A stretch of DNA of 64,000 nt, taken from Xiphydria camelus. Taxonomy: Eukaryota > Arthropoda > Insecta > Hymenoptera > Xiphydriidae. The stretch spans positions 6,639,001 through 6,703,000 of the forward strand of contig OY783198.1 in the NCBI GenBank assembly GCA_963678675.1. The letters are read 5' to 3'. A program made the position numbers and the translations under genes. Of the stretch, positions 42,607 through 53,753 are shown piece after piece. How positions within the stretch are numbered: the stretch's first letter is position 1; the number at the start of each line of letters is the position of its first letter. Below the pieces are notes generated by a model. It was not told where the DNA came from, did no database searches, and saw nothing but the letters and a program-made list of their open reading frames with translations.

Positions 42607-43620
42607 CAATATCGCCATCGATATCCCTTGTTCCAATATCAAAATCATTATTACTGCACCAGTTTATCGCGGCGCTGTATGTATCCCGCCATCGTAGTAT
42701 ATCTACGATTACTCGAGGAACGTCGACAGAGATCCCGCCAGTCCGCAGTGTACGCAACGCTGGCTCCGCGTGATCTAATTGCGAGTCCCGTCCCGCGCTA
42801 TATCCCGTCAGTCTCTCCCGCGCGCGGCCTATCTAGCCGAACGTATCGGCTGCATCCAAGTGACCGTTTAATTATAAGTCGCCGGGTACCCGACCCGTCT
42901 ATTGCCGGTCGGATTAAGCGCGCGCGGGCTTCGCCTCGCGGTAAGTGTATTGCACGCGTCCCGTGGTGGCGGCACCTAGAGAGCTCGTCGCGCGCGGCGC
43001 ACAAGGACGAGTATAAATTGCCCGCGACCATTTGCATAAGGGACGATGGACACCTATGACGAACGGGGGAACAGCGGTCGGTGTGGCTCTCGGTTGGAAA
43101 AGTCCGTCTCTGGAGGATCGGTGGCGGCGGGGGAGGCGGAGGAGGGAAAAAAGGAGATAACGGGAGTAATGGCGGGTGTCCAGCATCCGGCCCGTTCCAC
43201 GGTGGTGCGCGCGTGTACCACTGTTCGGCCGCGCATACGTACGCGCGGGCACGGGCGAACGTATAACGTACTTAGAGCGGGTGGTGGGGTGAGCGAGCGC
43301 GGTGGGGCGAGGGGGAGGAAAGGGAGATCGAGCCGTGGTCGCGAGAGTCGATCGAGCGTGGGCCGTGGAGCTCGCTAATGCGAATATGCTGTCGTCCAGA
43401 TAGAAAGAGATACCCGATAGCGAATCCGTGTCCGACACGGATGTCGAATTAGCTTGGATTTAGGTTGCCGGAGAAACTGACAAATAGTTATTGCTTGATT
43501 AGTTACGTGTCCGTCGTCGCGCTGCTCGCCGGCCTGCGCCGCGAAATTTCTTCGCTCGCACGCTACCTATTTCCTATCGTCGGTTTGCTGTTCATAATAA
43601 ATGTTAGATTTGATGTCGGT
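42607..43620. other. single-copy CpG-rich DNA, no gene seen
   Basis: GC-rich with a purine tract at 43120-43160 and 43290-43340. The overlapping frames on both strands are compositional. Confidence 0.35.
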
Positions 43621-43973
43621 CAGGGTGTCTAGCGGTTCTTGAAATCCTTGATGTACTTGACAAGTACTTGTATTTTGCTTGTTCTTAAAAAGTCCTGGAA
43701 ATGTACTTGAATTTGTTTGTAGAGATCTTTGAAAATTTCACTTTTCGTTCGTTTTACGAAATCGCTGAATTTCTTAAAGAGCGAAGTCTGATGCAGTCTG
43801 GGCGTATCAAACAACGAGCGAAAAGGAACCATTACGTTTGTCTACTTAATCAATATTCTTATTGTTTCATTTTATAGCTGAATATTGATTATTTCACATC
43901 CTTGAAAATCCTATAAAAATTCTTGAAAAGTCCTTAAAAAGTACTTGAATTTCATTCTTAACCAGACACCCTG
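43621..43973. mobile_element. hAT-like MITE with CTTGAAA repeats
   Basis: CAGGGTGTCTAGCGGTTCTTG at the left and AACCAGACACCCTG at the right are inverted ends. Next to both ends are clustered CTTGAAA/CCTTGA and AAAGTCCTTAAAAAG words (43637-43710 and 43900-43950). CAGGGTGTCTA with CCTTGAAA arrays is a widespread animal hAT-type MITE pattern. No clear 8-bp target duplication is left. Confidence 0.65.
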
Positions 43974-44486
43974 ACGATAGGTACATTTTACATTTATTGG
44001 CTCGATTTTCTTCTCTTCGCATGGCAATAAAAGATAATTCGATTTTTGCTCGGTTTCCAATTACCACAAATAAGTATAGCAGGTCATTTCTTGGAGAGGT
44101 CAACTCGAAGTTCACTCGAGGTATTCCTTCGCCCTGCGTTTCAATTTTTATCATCGGTTGTTATCGTACATCGCGATCGCATACCTATATGTACCATATC
44201 GTTACCGAAGAGAGGGGGCCTCTTAAAATCTCCCAGCCTTTCCCCGAGATCCTTCACCTCTCCTCCTTCCCCACCAGTTAAGATCATAATCTGCGTCCTT
44301 ATCGATCGAGTCTCCCTCGCGGTAATGGCTCGGTGGTCTATACTCATCGAGGTCACCGCGTAAAGACGAACGAAGACCGAGAAGAAATCTCTCACGGTCG
44401 ACTTTCCAATCACCGTGGCGATACACGCGCCGCGTGATTCTCCACTGTCCCCGCGCATGTCGCTGACCATCGACTCTATATTATAC
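43974..44486. other. single-copy DNA, no gene seen
   Basis: Mixed composition and no recognisable gene. A 162-residue minus-strand frame (44141-44629) runs into the adjacent MITE and is overlapped by plus-strand frames, so it is not called. Confidence 0.35.
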
Positions 44487-44886
44487 TTAAAGAAAAATTT
44501 AATAGATTCAACTGAATATTTATTCGTATATTTCGTATAATCAGCACCAGTTTTGCATACAATATTTATCGTACCAATTCCTTTGTTCCGATAACTAAAA
44601 ATAGTTACAACTGTAAAAACTGGTGCCAATTACCAAACCTGAGCAGTTGAGTCCAAAATAGTTGTCACAACTACATTTATTTCTTTCAGTGTACTGACTA
44701 AATATTTTATTGGCTCAAGTAATATTTATTCGTTCCAATAAAACGTTTTATCGGTTCAAGTTGATATGGTTTTTTTTGAGAAAAATATCTTATCGGGACA
44801 AATAAATGTTACTTGAGTCGATAAAATATTTAGTCAGTAATATAGAAATAAACGTTTAGTCGATAGCTACATTTTTCCCTCGATGC
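44487..44886. mobile_element. MITE remnants enclosing a palindrome
   Basis: ACTTAAAGAAAAATTTAATAG at the left and ACATTTATTTCTTTCAGTG at 44675-44693 look like one element of the CACTGAG type with an internal inverted repeat (CACCAGTTTTGC / ACTGGTGCC). Further right, ACATTTTTCCCTCGATGCA ends a second copy or the same element. Boundaries are uncertain. Confidence 0.5.
44696..44846. repeat. palindrome, ~151 bp, TA-flanked
   Basis: CTGACTAAATATTTTATTGG at the left and its inverse CGATAAAATATTTAGTCAG at the right, with TA on each side. The arms continue through CTCAAGTAATATTTATTCG / AAATAAATGTTACTTGAG. It is nested in the MITE remnants above. Confidence 0.75.
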
Positions 44887-46516
44887 ACCCGTTCTTCAAT
44901 TTCGACGAAGTTCGCGTACATCGAGCTCCAGGTATCGGCGTCGCGCCCGGAACGAGTCGCAGTCGCCTAATGAGGATTAATAAGAGTTCCGTAGCGAAAT
45001 CGATTTAACTTTTATCGCTCGGCATTCCTTATCCGACGATTTGCCGGGGGGCCAGCCTCCATAAATCCTCCCGCGTGCTCCGCTGCCCTCCCGCTCGTCG
45101 CCTGCTCCCTCCAGCGTCATCCTCGACCTTCCCGCGCGCGACCACGTGGACCCGGGACTCCGCTCCCCCCGTTCCGCGTTCTTCCGACGGAAACCGCACT
45201 CGCGACGTCCTTCCACGCTCGTTCGAGCGAGACCGTGACGCGCCGCAATCTCGTTGCACTCGGGCGCACTCGGCTCGCTCCTCTCTCGTCTCCTGCCATA
45301 CATTTTTAAGCCAATCATTCGGTCTCGTCGCGCTCGACGCCCCCGCTGAAGGATGAGCCTCGAATATGTCGTTTGTCCGCGGTGCCGTCTTTTTTTTTCC
45401 ATCCCTCCCGCGCTCACACGTGTCGCCCGTTGAGAGAGGACGGATTCGCATTGCTTATTTAGGATCCATATCGTCGCGCGCGTCTTGCCTTTGTAAGAGG
45501 CGAAAAAAGGCGGAATCCATTCGAAGGGAAATTTCCTTCCGAGGGGAAAAAGACGAGGGGCGGGGGGATACGGGGGGAAACGAGGGAGGTGCGCGGAGGG
45601 GGGAAATGCGAGCAGCCTGGTCGGTAATAAAAATAGAGACACTCCGCGCCGGTGGGTCGGACGAATTAATTAAAAGTTGTTTCGTGTAATTGAAAATATC
45701 TTAAACGCGAGATTCGAACGCGGCCATATATATATCCGAGGCCAGGCCTAATTTATATGTTAATTGCCCCATCGGAGGCTAAACGGCTTCCAGTGGCTTC
45801 ACCGGTCGGACTTCGAGTTCGTTCGGATTTCTCGACGCGGACCACGGGTCGACGACTTCTCACACGCCGCTTTCGTTCAAATCGGCGCGCCGGGGTCTTT
45901 GACTACCCCTCTTCTCGGCGATTCGGGTTACCGTGCTCGGGGAATTCGATCGTTCGGACGCACACTTGTTTTCTCGTACTTAACCCTTTGCCTTGAATTT
46001 TGAGGTATTAATTTATACGCACGCGAACTACGTGTAATCTAAAAAAGTCTAATAAAACCGTTTAATAAATAACGCCTTTTTATCGAGGATTATACTCGGG
46101 ATTATACCAACAGGAAAAGACGGACCGTAAAACTATGAGTCAGACCGTCGCAGTGACGCGAACGACCGACTGGTTTCAGAGAAGTTTGCCTATATCTACA
46201 AACTTTGTTATTCGACTTATTTCCTCTTTATCTTCGTGAAATTCTAATTTGCTTACTTATTGGTCTAATTATAATATTTCAAATCGAATGAACACCGAAC
46301 TGACTCGAATAGCATTCGATCAAATCAATGATATCTACATAGCTCGCGTATCAAAAAAAATTAAATACAAATGGATATTTACCCAGATTTATTCGAAAAT
46401 ACGCTTATTTGATTCTATCTTACTTAATTCTATCAAATTGTTCGTCTTAAATTGTAATTTTGTAGGGACGCGATGCTAATTAGGTAGAATGGAAGGGTGA
46501 TGATCCACTTTACTCG
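44887..46516. other. GC-rich single-copy DNA, no gene accepted
   Basis: CpG-rich to about 46000, with a 221-residue minus-strand frame (44977-45642) and a 140-residue one overlapping several plus-strand frames. All are R/E/G/S-rich and unrecognisable. AT-rich after 46000. A G-quadruplex motif lies at 45557-45586. Confidence 0.35.
45557..45586 (+). other. canonical G-quadruplex motif
   Basis: Four G tracts of 4, 6, 6 and 3 bases are separated by loops C, ATAC and AAACGA. This fits the G3+N1-7 rule on the plus strand. Further G runs follow at 45597-45603. It sits in a CpG-rich block. Confidence 0.7.
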
Positions 46517-46936
46517 TACATTGAGAACAATAAATTGTTGTGTGTGTGTGGGTAGTAAAATTCTACTACCTGTAAGAATAATGTGATTAGCACCTATATG
46601 CATTTCAACTGGTCGTAGGTAGGTATGTATACCTATCCTTATTATGATCGAGGTAAGGAGGGAAGATTAGAATTAATAGAATCTTGTATTCTCAAATATA
46701 ATATTTAGGAATGAAAGGTTAAAACGTCATGCCAGCCTTGCCAGCTCTAGTAATCTGTTCGCTAAAGTTGGAAAAATTGTTAGAAATATAGAAGGTATAC
46801 TAAGAATAATTGTGTCGCTACCTTTGGAAACGAGAATTTCTGAAATAAGAACTCATTTCGTAGCAGATCCTTGTGTTAGCGATCTAAAATTTTTAAATAA
46901 TTTTATCAGTATCCATTTTTCTCAGTGTATTCATCA

Positions 46937-47118
46937 CGAGTCGAAATTGTAATACTAGTCTTAGCCTACACATGGCGAAAGCGGACAAATCGATCACTTG
47001 TAGGCCTAAACAAATGTTAAATATAAAGACTCAAACATTAGTTTAGACCTAAAAGTGGCCAATTTGTCCGCTTTCGCAGTGTGTAGGCTAAGACTAGGTA
47101 GTATTGAAATTTCGACTC
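46937..47118. repeat. palindrome, ~180 bp
   Basis: CGAGTCGAAATTGTAATAC, GTCTTAGCCTACACA and GGCGAAAGCGGACAAAT at the left; inverses ATTTGTCCGCTTTCGC, TGTGTAGGCTAAGAC and GTATTGAAATTTCGACTCG at the right. The centre is near 47025. A CTCAGTG MITE-like end precedes it at 46920-46927. Confidence 0.8.
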
Positions 47119-48558
47119 GGGATATCTACGACCTGTTTCAACGATCCCCGTCGTTACGCGCGCCTGCGACAAACGCACCTGCGTACACGCGTGCCGCGCA
47201 CGCGCTCTCTCATTCATCCGCGATCACCGCGTGCGGTAGGCACGTCGATCCCGATTCCGCGCGGAAACGCGCGCGCGTGATTCGATTGGCGCGGCGCGAC
47301 ACCGGCGGCACGCCAGCGTCGCTCGGCCGCCGAAGCGTGCAGTGAAATCAGGGGATGCGCGGGGTGGTCCGCCAATTAGCAGTCCGATGATTGGTGCGTG
47401 TAAACCGAAACAACGTCGACGTCACCGGCGACCGCTACCGGTTTGACGGATGAGCTCGTTTTCATTGCGCGCGTGTCTAGGATGCGCCCTCCGCGCGAAG
47501 GGGGCGCGCGACGTCCTTCTAATGGAATTGATTAAATAATGCGTTCGATGGGGAGCGAATCGCGTACGCGACCTGGAAACGGAAGTGATACTGCCATCGA
47601 GTATAGAGTGTTTAGATGTCCACCCGCGGGGAGTGGTTATGAATTTTGGCGAGGGTGGTTAACGCGTAAGTAAGAATTAACTATGGGAGCTTTTGAGCGA
47701 CCGCGAGTAATTGACTATAGATCATGACTTTACGACTCTTCGATTAAAAGTAAGGAACGTCTGTCAATATTTTGACGGTTGGCAGAATTGAAAAAAGTTC
47801 ACAGAATTTCTCAAGAACATTTTTGCAGTGAAGCAATGTTGAGGTCATTCACCATGATTTTTTACAGGTTGGAAATAGGTTTTCATAGAGCGTTAGGATA
47901 AAAAATGTATCAATTGAGGTATGTCGATGGAAATTCAAGTCTGTAGGTGGATAAAAATAAGAAGAAAGAAAAGAGAGGAAGAGAGAGATTGATGTAGAAA
48001 GATTAAACGGAAGTTCTCTATTTTATGCGTAGAGCATTTCTCGATACAGAGTACGCGATCCAAAGAATGCGCTTACCTATTTATACCGCAACTATCGACA
48101 CATTCCGTACTAACTTTGCTGTTGTAACCATAAATTGATCTAGAACATGTCTATGGTGATCGAGCCGATCATTAGGTGCTGCTTCTACCGCCAATCATAC
48201 GTCGAGCACGCTGCACGAGTATGCCTACGCGTCCAACTGTACATTTACGCATTCTCGCGCACGACTGTGTGGATACTGCACTCGTGATTGCACCTCGCGT
48301 CTCGTGGTTCGTCGGAGTAAATTGGCGTAGGTATGTTGGTAGCGCCCGAGGTGGTGGCTTTCTTCGCCCCGAAGAGTTCGGGGCTTCGAAAGTCTGATTG
48401 AACTAACGCCGCGGGGTTTCGCCACATTTTACGAGTGCATTTACGCTCGTAATACGAACACCTCTCGTCTCGAGTTAAATTGCCACGCATCTCTGAAACT
48501 TTTGGCCGAGAACTTGGAAATTAATTTTGATAAATCCACACTGTCTGCGTATATTTGA
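47119..48558. other. single-copy DNA, no gene accepted
   Basis: Bases 47140-47660 are very CpG-rich and contain two ATTGG words (47284, 47391). This would suit a TATA-less host promoter, but no exon can be tied to it. The remainder is mixed. Confidence 0.3.
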
Positions 48559-48706
48559 AGATCGTTATGCAAAAAGGTGCTAAGTACCAAAAATATGAAA
48601 AAAAGTTATTCACAAAAAACGTAATAGCTTTTTTTTTAATTCATTATAAATATATTGGAATTTTAGGTTTTCTGCATTTAGCACCTTTCTCTATATTATG
48701 CTCTCC
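48559..48706. mobile_element. small MITE with GGTGCTAA ends
   Basis: TTATGCAAAAAGGTGCTAA at the left and TTAGCACCTTTCTCTATATTATG at the right form an imperfect ~18-bp inverted repeat around an AT-rich interior. No target duplication is evident. Confidence 0.5.
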
Positions 48707-48809
48707 AATTATTTCTTAGCCTTTTTCTTTCTCTTCTAAGACAGGGATGTCGAATTTAGAATGGTTGATACCAACCGATTAAAATCTGCGAGCACTACTC
48801 GACGTTAGC

Positions 48810-49119
48810 AAATTTTAATAGCCTCCTCGTCGTGTGGTTTCTATTGACACAAATACTTCAGAGGCATATTCGTAAATTCACAGCCTGTTCTCACACATTC
48901 CTCTCAGCTTTTCCCCGCGAGAAATCAAACGCGATATCTTATCGTCGAATAAGAATAAAAGTAATAAATTTTAATAGTCTTCTCATCACGTGGTTTTTCT
49001 GTTGGCGTAAATACTTCAGAGGTATATTCGTAAATGCACAGCCTGCTCTCACACATCCCACTCAGTTTTCCCTCGCGAGAAATCGAACGCGATATCTTAT
49101 CGTCGAATAAAAACAAAAG
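48810..49119 (+). repeat. tandem duplication, 156-bp period
   Basis: AAATTTTAATAG starts at 48810 and again at 48966. AATACTTCAGAGG, TATTCGTAAAT, CACAGCCTG and AACGCGATATCTTATCGTCG recur at the same spacing. The copies are about 90 percent identical. No transposon ends. Confidence 0.85.
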
Positions 49120-49121
49120 TA

Positions 49122-49345
49122 CACTGAGAAAAAAAAGTAGTACAGTTTACTATTTTTTTATTATTTCGATGGATTATTAAAAGACATAACCAAGATTAAT
49201 AGTAAACTATTTAATCATGATTTCCTAGTAAAAGTTACAATATTTGAATACTATCTAGCAATAGTATAATTGACTATTTCGAGTTTACTATTTAATAACA
49301 GTAATATATATCATTACGAGTTTACTATTTTATTATCCGTATAAA
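49122..49345. mobile_element. CACTGAG-type MITE, right end decayed
   Basis: TA then CACTGAGAAAAAAAAGTAGT starts it. The interior holds at least four copies of GTTTACTATT or its inverse. A clear right end is missing, so the end coordinate is approximate. Confidence 0.5.
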
Positions 49346-50165
49346 AAGCATAATGAATAATTTTGTCTCGCATATTTATCGTCCTTTGTGCTTGTGGATT
49401 CTCAAGTGAATTCTATATTTGTCGTATTATCGTGGCTGTGGATCATCTTTGGACTTATTCAATAAATTAAACTTTTTCTGCTCACCTCGTGGCGCGATCG
49501 CAGGATCCTCTAAACGTGAATCCGTGATCTTTCTCGGCGAGCTACTGTAACACAAGATGTAAGTTTTGCTACGAAACGGGGGGGTTTGAGTTAAACATTA
49601 TTTTTCCCGAGAGAGATACCAGAAAAATTAATCCGAAAACCTCGTATCTCAAGATCTCCACTTTTCTAGCAATGCGACTAAAAAAATAGCCAACATTCCC
49701 ATGACATAAGACACTTATCACGCGTCAACGTCGATCGTGCGTCATCCCTCCGCGTTCTCGAGCCGAGGATCCTCCGAGCGACGCTGTTAAGCGCGTTAAA
49801 CGCACCACGTGCGGTATAGAAAGGACGACGAAGGGGGAGTGCGCGGAAATAAGCAAATAAACAAAATAGATGTCTCCGCAAGGCAGGCGCCGGCGAGTGT
49901 CGCTAATGAACTGGTCTCTGCCGTCCTACTCGGACTCGCGTCCACCCACCTGTGTGGCTCTCCCTCGCACTCACAGGTGGAGCCCGCAGCGTTCGTCCAG
50001 TCTTCATTATGCTCACTTCTGTCGTTAATTTCGTACGCACCTACGTACAGCGCATCGCGTCGTCCCGACAAAACGAACTGACGATGCGTGGCTGCGGCAA
50101 TGGCCGATAAATATATCCCGGTTTAACGTGGAAATCATGTACAATCGATGTGACATCCGATCGGT
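49346..50165. other. single-copy DNA, no gene seen
   Basis: AT-rich to 49470, CpG-rich afterwards. Frames at 49796-50081 on both strands are compositional. Confidence 0.35.
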
Positions 50166-50406
50166 CATTGTAAGAGTAGTTTTAATACAATTGCGCATAA
50201 AGTTTTTATCCAATATATGCGTAATTATGAAGATTGATATACTCCTTTGTGTAATTTATGTTAAATATTTGTCGTACTTTATATACGATTATATTAAATT
50301 GAATATCAATTTAATAATGGAGTAAATTAATTTTCGTAATCACGTAGATATTTCGTAAAAAATTGTATACAATTATGTAAAGGTCAATGCAAATTTATTG
50401 TAGAGT
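50166..50406. mobile_element. family K MITE, copy 1
   Basis: Left CATTGTAAGAGTAGTTTTAATA, then GCGCATAAAGTTTTTATCCAATA, matches the inverse of the right side of copy 3. The right half contains TTAATTTTCGTAATCACGTA. AT-rich and non-coding. Confidence 0.6.
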
Positions 50407-50662
50407 GCATTTTTGTGGATGCTGCACTGAAAAGGAGTACCGATTCTGCAGGAGGCCAAAGTATATCTAAGACTATTTCGCTACTACATCATTAAGCATT
50501 TCCACATGAGTAATACGTATCGCTACAGCAGCGATATCGTGTTCCTATTCATGAAGTTTTCTAGCTGACAGCCCAAAGATGGCGCTGTAGTTACTTGAGA
50601 CTAAATTAACGCTTTGACAGCCGGACCAAACTGGTAATCACAACCACTGTTTTTTTAGTGTG
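50407..50662. other. single-copy DNA; possible CTCF-type word
   Basis: No gene. AGATGGCGC at 50577-50585, followed by TGTA, matches the insect CTCF core AGRKGGCGC. A nine-base match is weak evidence. Confidence 0.25.
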
Positions 50663-50922
50663 CATACGGAGAAATGTAACTTGGTCAATCAAACAGATGA
50701 TGACCAAACTGTTTCGTAAAATATGAATCCTCCATCTGTGTGTGTGTTTGGTTAGACTGACCACTTTTTGGTTAGAATAACTAAATGTTTGATTGGAATA
50801 ACTAAACATTTAATTATAATAACTGAATATTTAATTCAGCTGAGCAGTATTTCGGTTAGAATAACTAAACGCATTTAATTAGATACATTTTGTCATTTTA
50901 ACCTAATTATTTTTCTCAGTGT
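50663..50922. mobile_element. family A MITE, copy 7
   Basis: The left end is degraded (CATACGGAGAAATGTAACTTGG); the right end is CTAATTATTTTTCTCAGTG, followed by TA. The core region ATGAATCCTCCATCTGTGTG and several GAATAACTAAA repeats are present. Its right ~45 bp are part of the 50.88-51.25 kb palindrome. Confidence 0.7.
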
Positions 50923-51246
50923 ATCGATGTTAAGATACAAACATATCGAGGGTATTCTGCCAAAAGGGCGTATTCACAAAAATCATGTTTTGGTTGGTAC
51001 GCCCTTCTGGCAGGAAACCCTCGATATATAAGTCCAAATCGGTGTGATGCTGTTAAAAATGAACACCAATTTTTTATTATGTATAGTTTCACGTAAGATA
51101 TCGAGGGTTTCCTGCCAGAAGGGCGTACCAAACAAAACATTTTTGTGAATACGCCCTTTTGGCAGAATACCCTCGATATGTTTGTATCTTAACATCGATA
51201 CACTGAGAAAAATAATTAGGTTAAAATGACAAAACGTATCTAATTA
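50876..51246. repeat. palindrome with L-type sequence, ~370 bp
   Basis: From AATTAGATACATTTTGTCATT through CAGTGTATCGATGTTAAGAT and ATACAAACATATCGAGGGT to CGCCCTTCTGGCAGG. The inverse follows from 51098 to 51246. The spacer is about 51015-51095. The arms (~140 bp) include a family A end and two CGCCCTTTTGGCA-type words per arm. The inverted copy of the A end (copy 8, from 51201) shows the inversion included older transposon sequence. Confidence 0.8.
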
Positions 51247-51277
51247 AATGCGTTTTGTCATCCATGCGTTTTGTCAT
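51201..51277. mobile_element. family A fragment, copy 8
   Basis: CACTGAGAAAAATAATTAGG and GTTAAAATGACAAAACG are present, but the element breaks off after ~75 bp, with CATCCATGCGTTTTGTCATC repeating a few bases. It is the inverted counterpart of the end of copy 7. Confidence 0.65.
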
Positions 51278-51281
51278 CAAC

Positions 51282-51345
51282 CAAAACATGATTTTCGTGG
51301 GTACGCCCTTTTGGCAGGATACCCTCGCTATGTTGAAATATGACA
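51282..51345. repeat. family L fragment
   Basis: CCAAAACATGATTTTCGTGG and GTACGCCCTTTTGGCAGG then ATACCCTCG repeat a piece of the adjacent palindrome (inverse of 50947-50995) a third time. Confidence 0.65.
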
Positions 51346-52295
51346 ATCGGTTTCGGAGTATGTAATATCGAATAAATATTAGTTGCTATAGTGCTGAGAC
51401 GAGATTATCAAAATTTCCTCAGCATTAATACGCGGAGCTCGATCACCTTCAGCTCACATCCGCGCGCAATGCTCCAAATCCATTCGCGACTTCTATTCAC
51501 GAGAGAGGACTCGAATTTAATTCATTCAATCACCGCGGCAATCCACGCTATATCGACCCGCTATTATTCCCCGCTTATCTCAGCTTATATTCGAACCGCG
51601 CGGGAGACTCGTTATAGAAACCCACGACGAACGGCGCGATAAATCAAACGAAACGAGGCGAATGAGCGATCGAAGTCGGTGTTGAAACGATGTAATTGGT
51701 CGAGGTGAATCGGTATAGGTAGTACCTACGGATATATCCCTCGCGAGAGCGTCCCTCGTTTCGCGCGGGCGTGCCAGACCTCGCCGCGACCGCACGGGGA
51801 TTACAAATCCTCGCAAAGTATCCGTTCCGACCAGTTACGGCGTCGAAAAAATTGCAGGACTCGCCGGGAGGAATTTCCTATCAATTAAGGACAGGTTTCC
51901 CGGGTCGACGGCCTTTTTTCCCAGAGCCAAGGGAAATCCTGTTCCTCTCCGCGCGCGCGGTTGTACAGTTAGCCACTTACGCCGCGGTCGGCGTGTAACT
52001 ACGGTCACCTCGGATCATTGTCGTTTCTGCATATAACGCGCGGCATAAATCATCCCTCCTTCCTCGCGCTCGCCACTCGTGGTGCGAAGCGCCTTCTGCA
52101 ATTCTCGCGCTTTTAATGCGTCTTCGACTTCTCACGGAGGAGCGGGGTCGTCCGGACGACCTCACTCTGTGTACACGGCTCGCTCGGTTTGTCGACTGTC
52201 TATGGCGATAAGGATGTCTGATGTAATTCAGAAATGCACGGAGAAATTTAAGTGGAAGTGATGAGCATTGGATGCCTGAATTCTGGCACTCTATA
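51346..52295. other. single-copy CpG-rich DNA, no gene seen
   Basis: CpG-rich to about 52200 with compositional frames on both strands. TGCACGGAGAAATTTAAG at 52235 resembles a lone CACGGAGA end with no partner. Confidence 0.35.
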
Positions 52296-52378
52296 CACTG
52301 TAAAAAATCGAGAGTTGATGCGGAGTGGATGATTTTTAATTAATTTAATCCTGAAATTCACTCCGAAAAGGATTTATC
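52296..52378. mobile_element. family J fragment, copy 1
   Basis: CACTGTAAAAAATCGAGAGTT and GCGGAGTGGATGATTTTTAA match the left ~85 bp of the full copy at 58.17 kb. It stops where family I copy 2 begins, so one truncates the other. Confidence 0.75.
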
Positions 52379-52917
52379 CCGCAATACACACTCTAAACCG
52401 TACGTTACTAGTTGTCGACTTGAGAATGATCTGATGATTGGTTCTAATGACTTACCAATAACCCAGCAATCGTTTGAGTAGAAAATCCCTATGCCCTATC
52501 CCTCTAACAGCCGTAAAAACATGGCGGGGGTCGCATCCGGAAGCGATGTCGTATATCGTAGCACTCTCTAATTGTTGAAATGATACAACATTATTACGTT
52601 TCGATATGTATCCTTAAAATTAAAATACTCTACTTGTGGTGACTATTATTACGCGTCTAATTTTTGTGACGGTAAACGCTGGGCTAATTTCGGAACGCAA
52701 TAACCCTGAAAAGTGTTTGATATTCTCCACGTAGCCATGTGTGGTTACGTCTGCCCGGTGATCAGGGCTCAGGGATTTTCTACTGAAACGATTGCCGGGT
52801 ACTGGCAAGTCGTTTGAACCAATCATTACAGCCTCCTCGAGTCGACAACCAATAGCGTACGATTTAGAATGTACTGCGGCATACCGCCTATGTCAAGCTT
52901 CTTCGAATACATACCGT
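52379..52917. mobile_element. family I element, copy 2
   Basis: Left CACACTCTAAACC and GTTGTCGACTT pair with right AAGTCGTTTGAACCAATCATT, GTCGACAACCAATAGCGTA and ATTTAGAATGTACTGCGGC. It continues to TATGTCAAGCTTCTTCGAA. Its outer left end is missing at the junction with J copy 1. It is inverted relative to copy 1 and is uninterrupted where copy 1 has its insert. Confidence 0.75.
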
Positions 52918-53753
52918 ACAAAGAGCATATAGTGCAAAAAATCAGGCGCCCAATACTCGTTATTTCAACTTCATTTTTCACCGTGTGCCGATGCCGCAAA
53001 GGTGATGCGTGGATAATAATGATAAACCGTGCAAAAACAGTTCAGCCCGGGAGCACTCGTGGGCTGCGTATGTGTACGAGCACTTTGCCCGCGCAACAAA
53101 GATGCGCTCACACCCGCGCGCGGAGTCCGTGGAAGGGGGAAAGAGACGCGGCGAACGGCGCGCGAGAGTTGAACTATACGCCTTTTTCGTCTCTTCGTGA
53201 ATCCTCGCGCGTGGTCGTTACATCAATTTATCGCCGTATTAAATAACTTTCGTATATATAATATCTATATAAATGCCCCCCGGCCCCGCGGAGAAAAAGT
53301 TTATAACACCGCGGAGAGTTTCTACATTTTGGAATTTTTAAATTTAAAGCACGCCCTTTTCGAGCGCGGAATTTTGTGGGCGATTCTCTAAATCTAATCG
53401 GAACGAATTTTCCTCGGTTTTTTCGTACTCCCGTCGAACCGGTGAGATCTCGCCTCGAGAGATTTACTATTAAGTAGAGAGAAGGAGAGACAAAGAGGAA
53501 TGAAGAGAGAGAGACTGACTCGAACCCGGCCTATCAAATCAATTATTGTTGCCGCTTGCGGTCGATTTCACTGCTTCGCGGGGTCGTTAAGACGATGGAG
53601 AAACGTGCATCATCGCTGCACACGCGCGGGCGAGCATTTCTAAACGCTCGACGCCTCTTACACGTACCTACGCGTGTATAGGTACGAGTAATTCTTATCG
53701 TGCATCGAGTTTCTTATATCCGAGTTAAAATGAACTCGATGATAGATCCGCAT
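52918..53753. other. single-copy DNA, no gene seen
   Basis: CpG-rich at 53030-53220 and 53400-53700. A plus-strand frame (52869-53246) runs out of the transposon and is not recognisable. A GAGAGAGA-type run is near 53480-53515. Confidence 0.35.

Noticed and set aside
44977..45642. 221-residue minus-strand frame
   Set aside because: R/E/G-rich, almost fully overlapped by 140-residue minus and ~100-residue plus frames, no domain.
46517..46929. TACATTGAGAACAATAAATTG and TTTTTCTCAGTGTA as ends of one MITE
   Set aside because: The ends share the CACTGAG style, but the 410-bp interior shows no matching arms or second copy, so the pairing is too uncertain to call.
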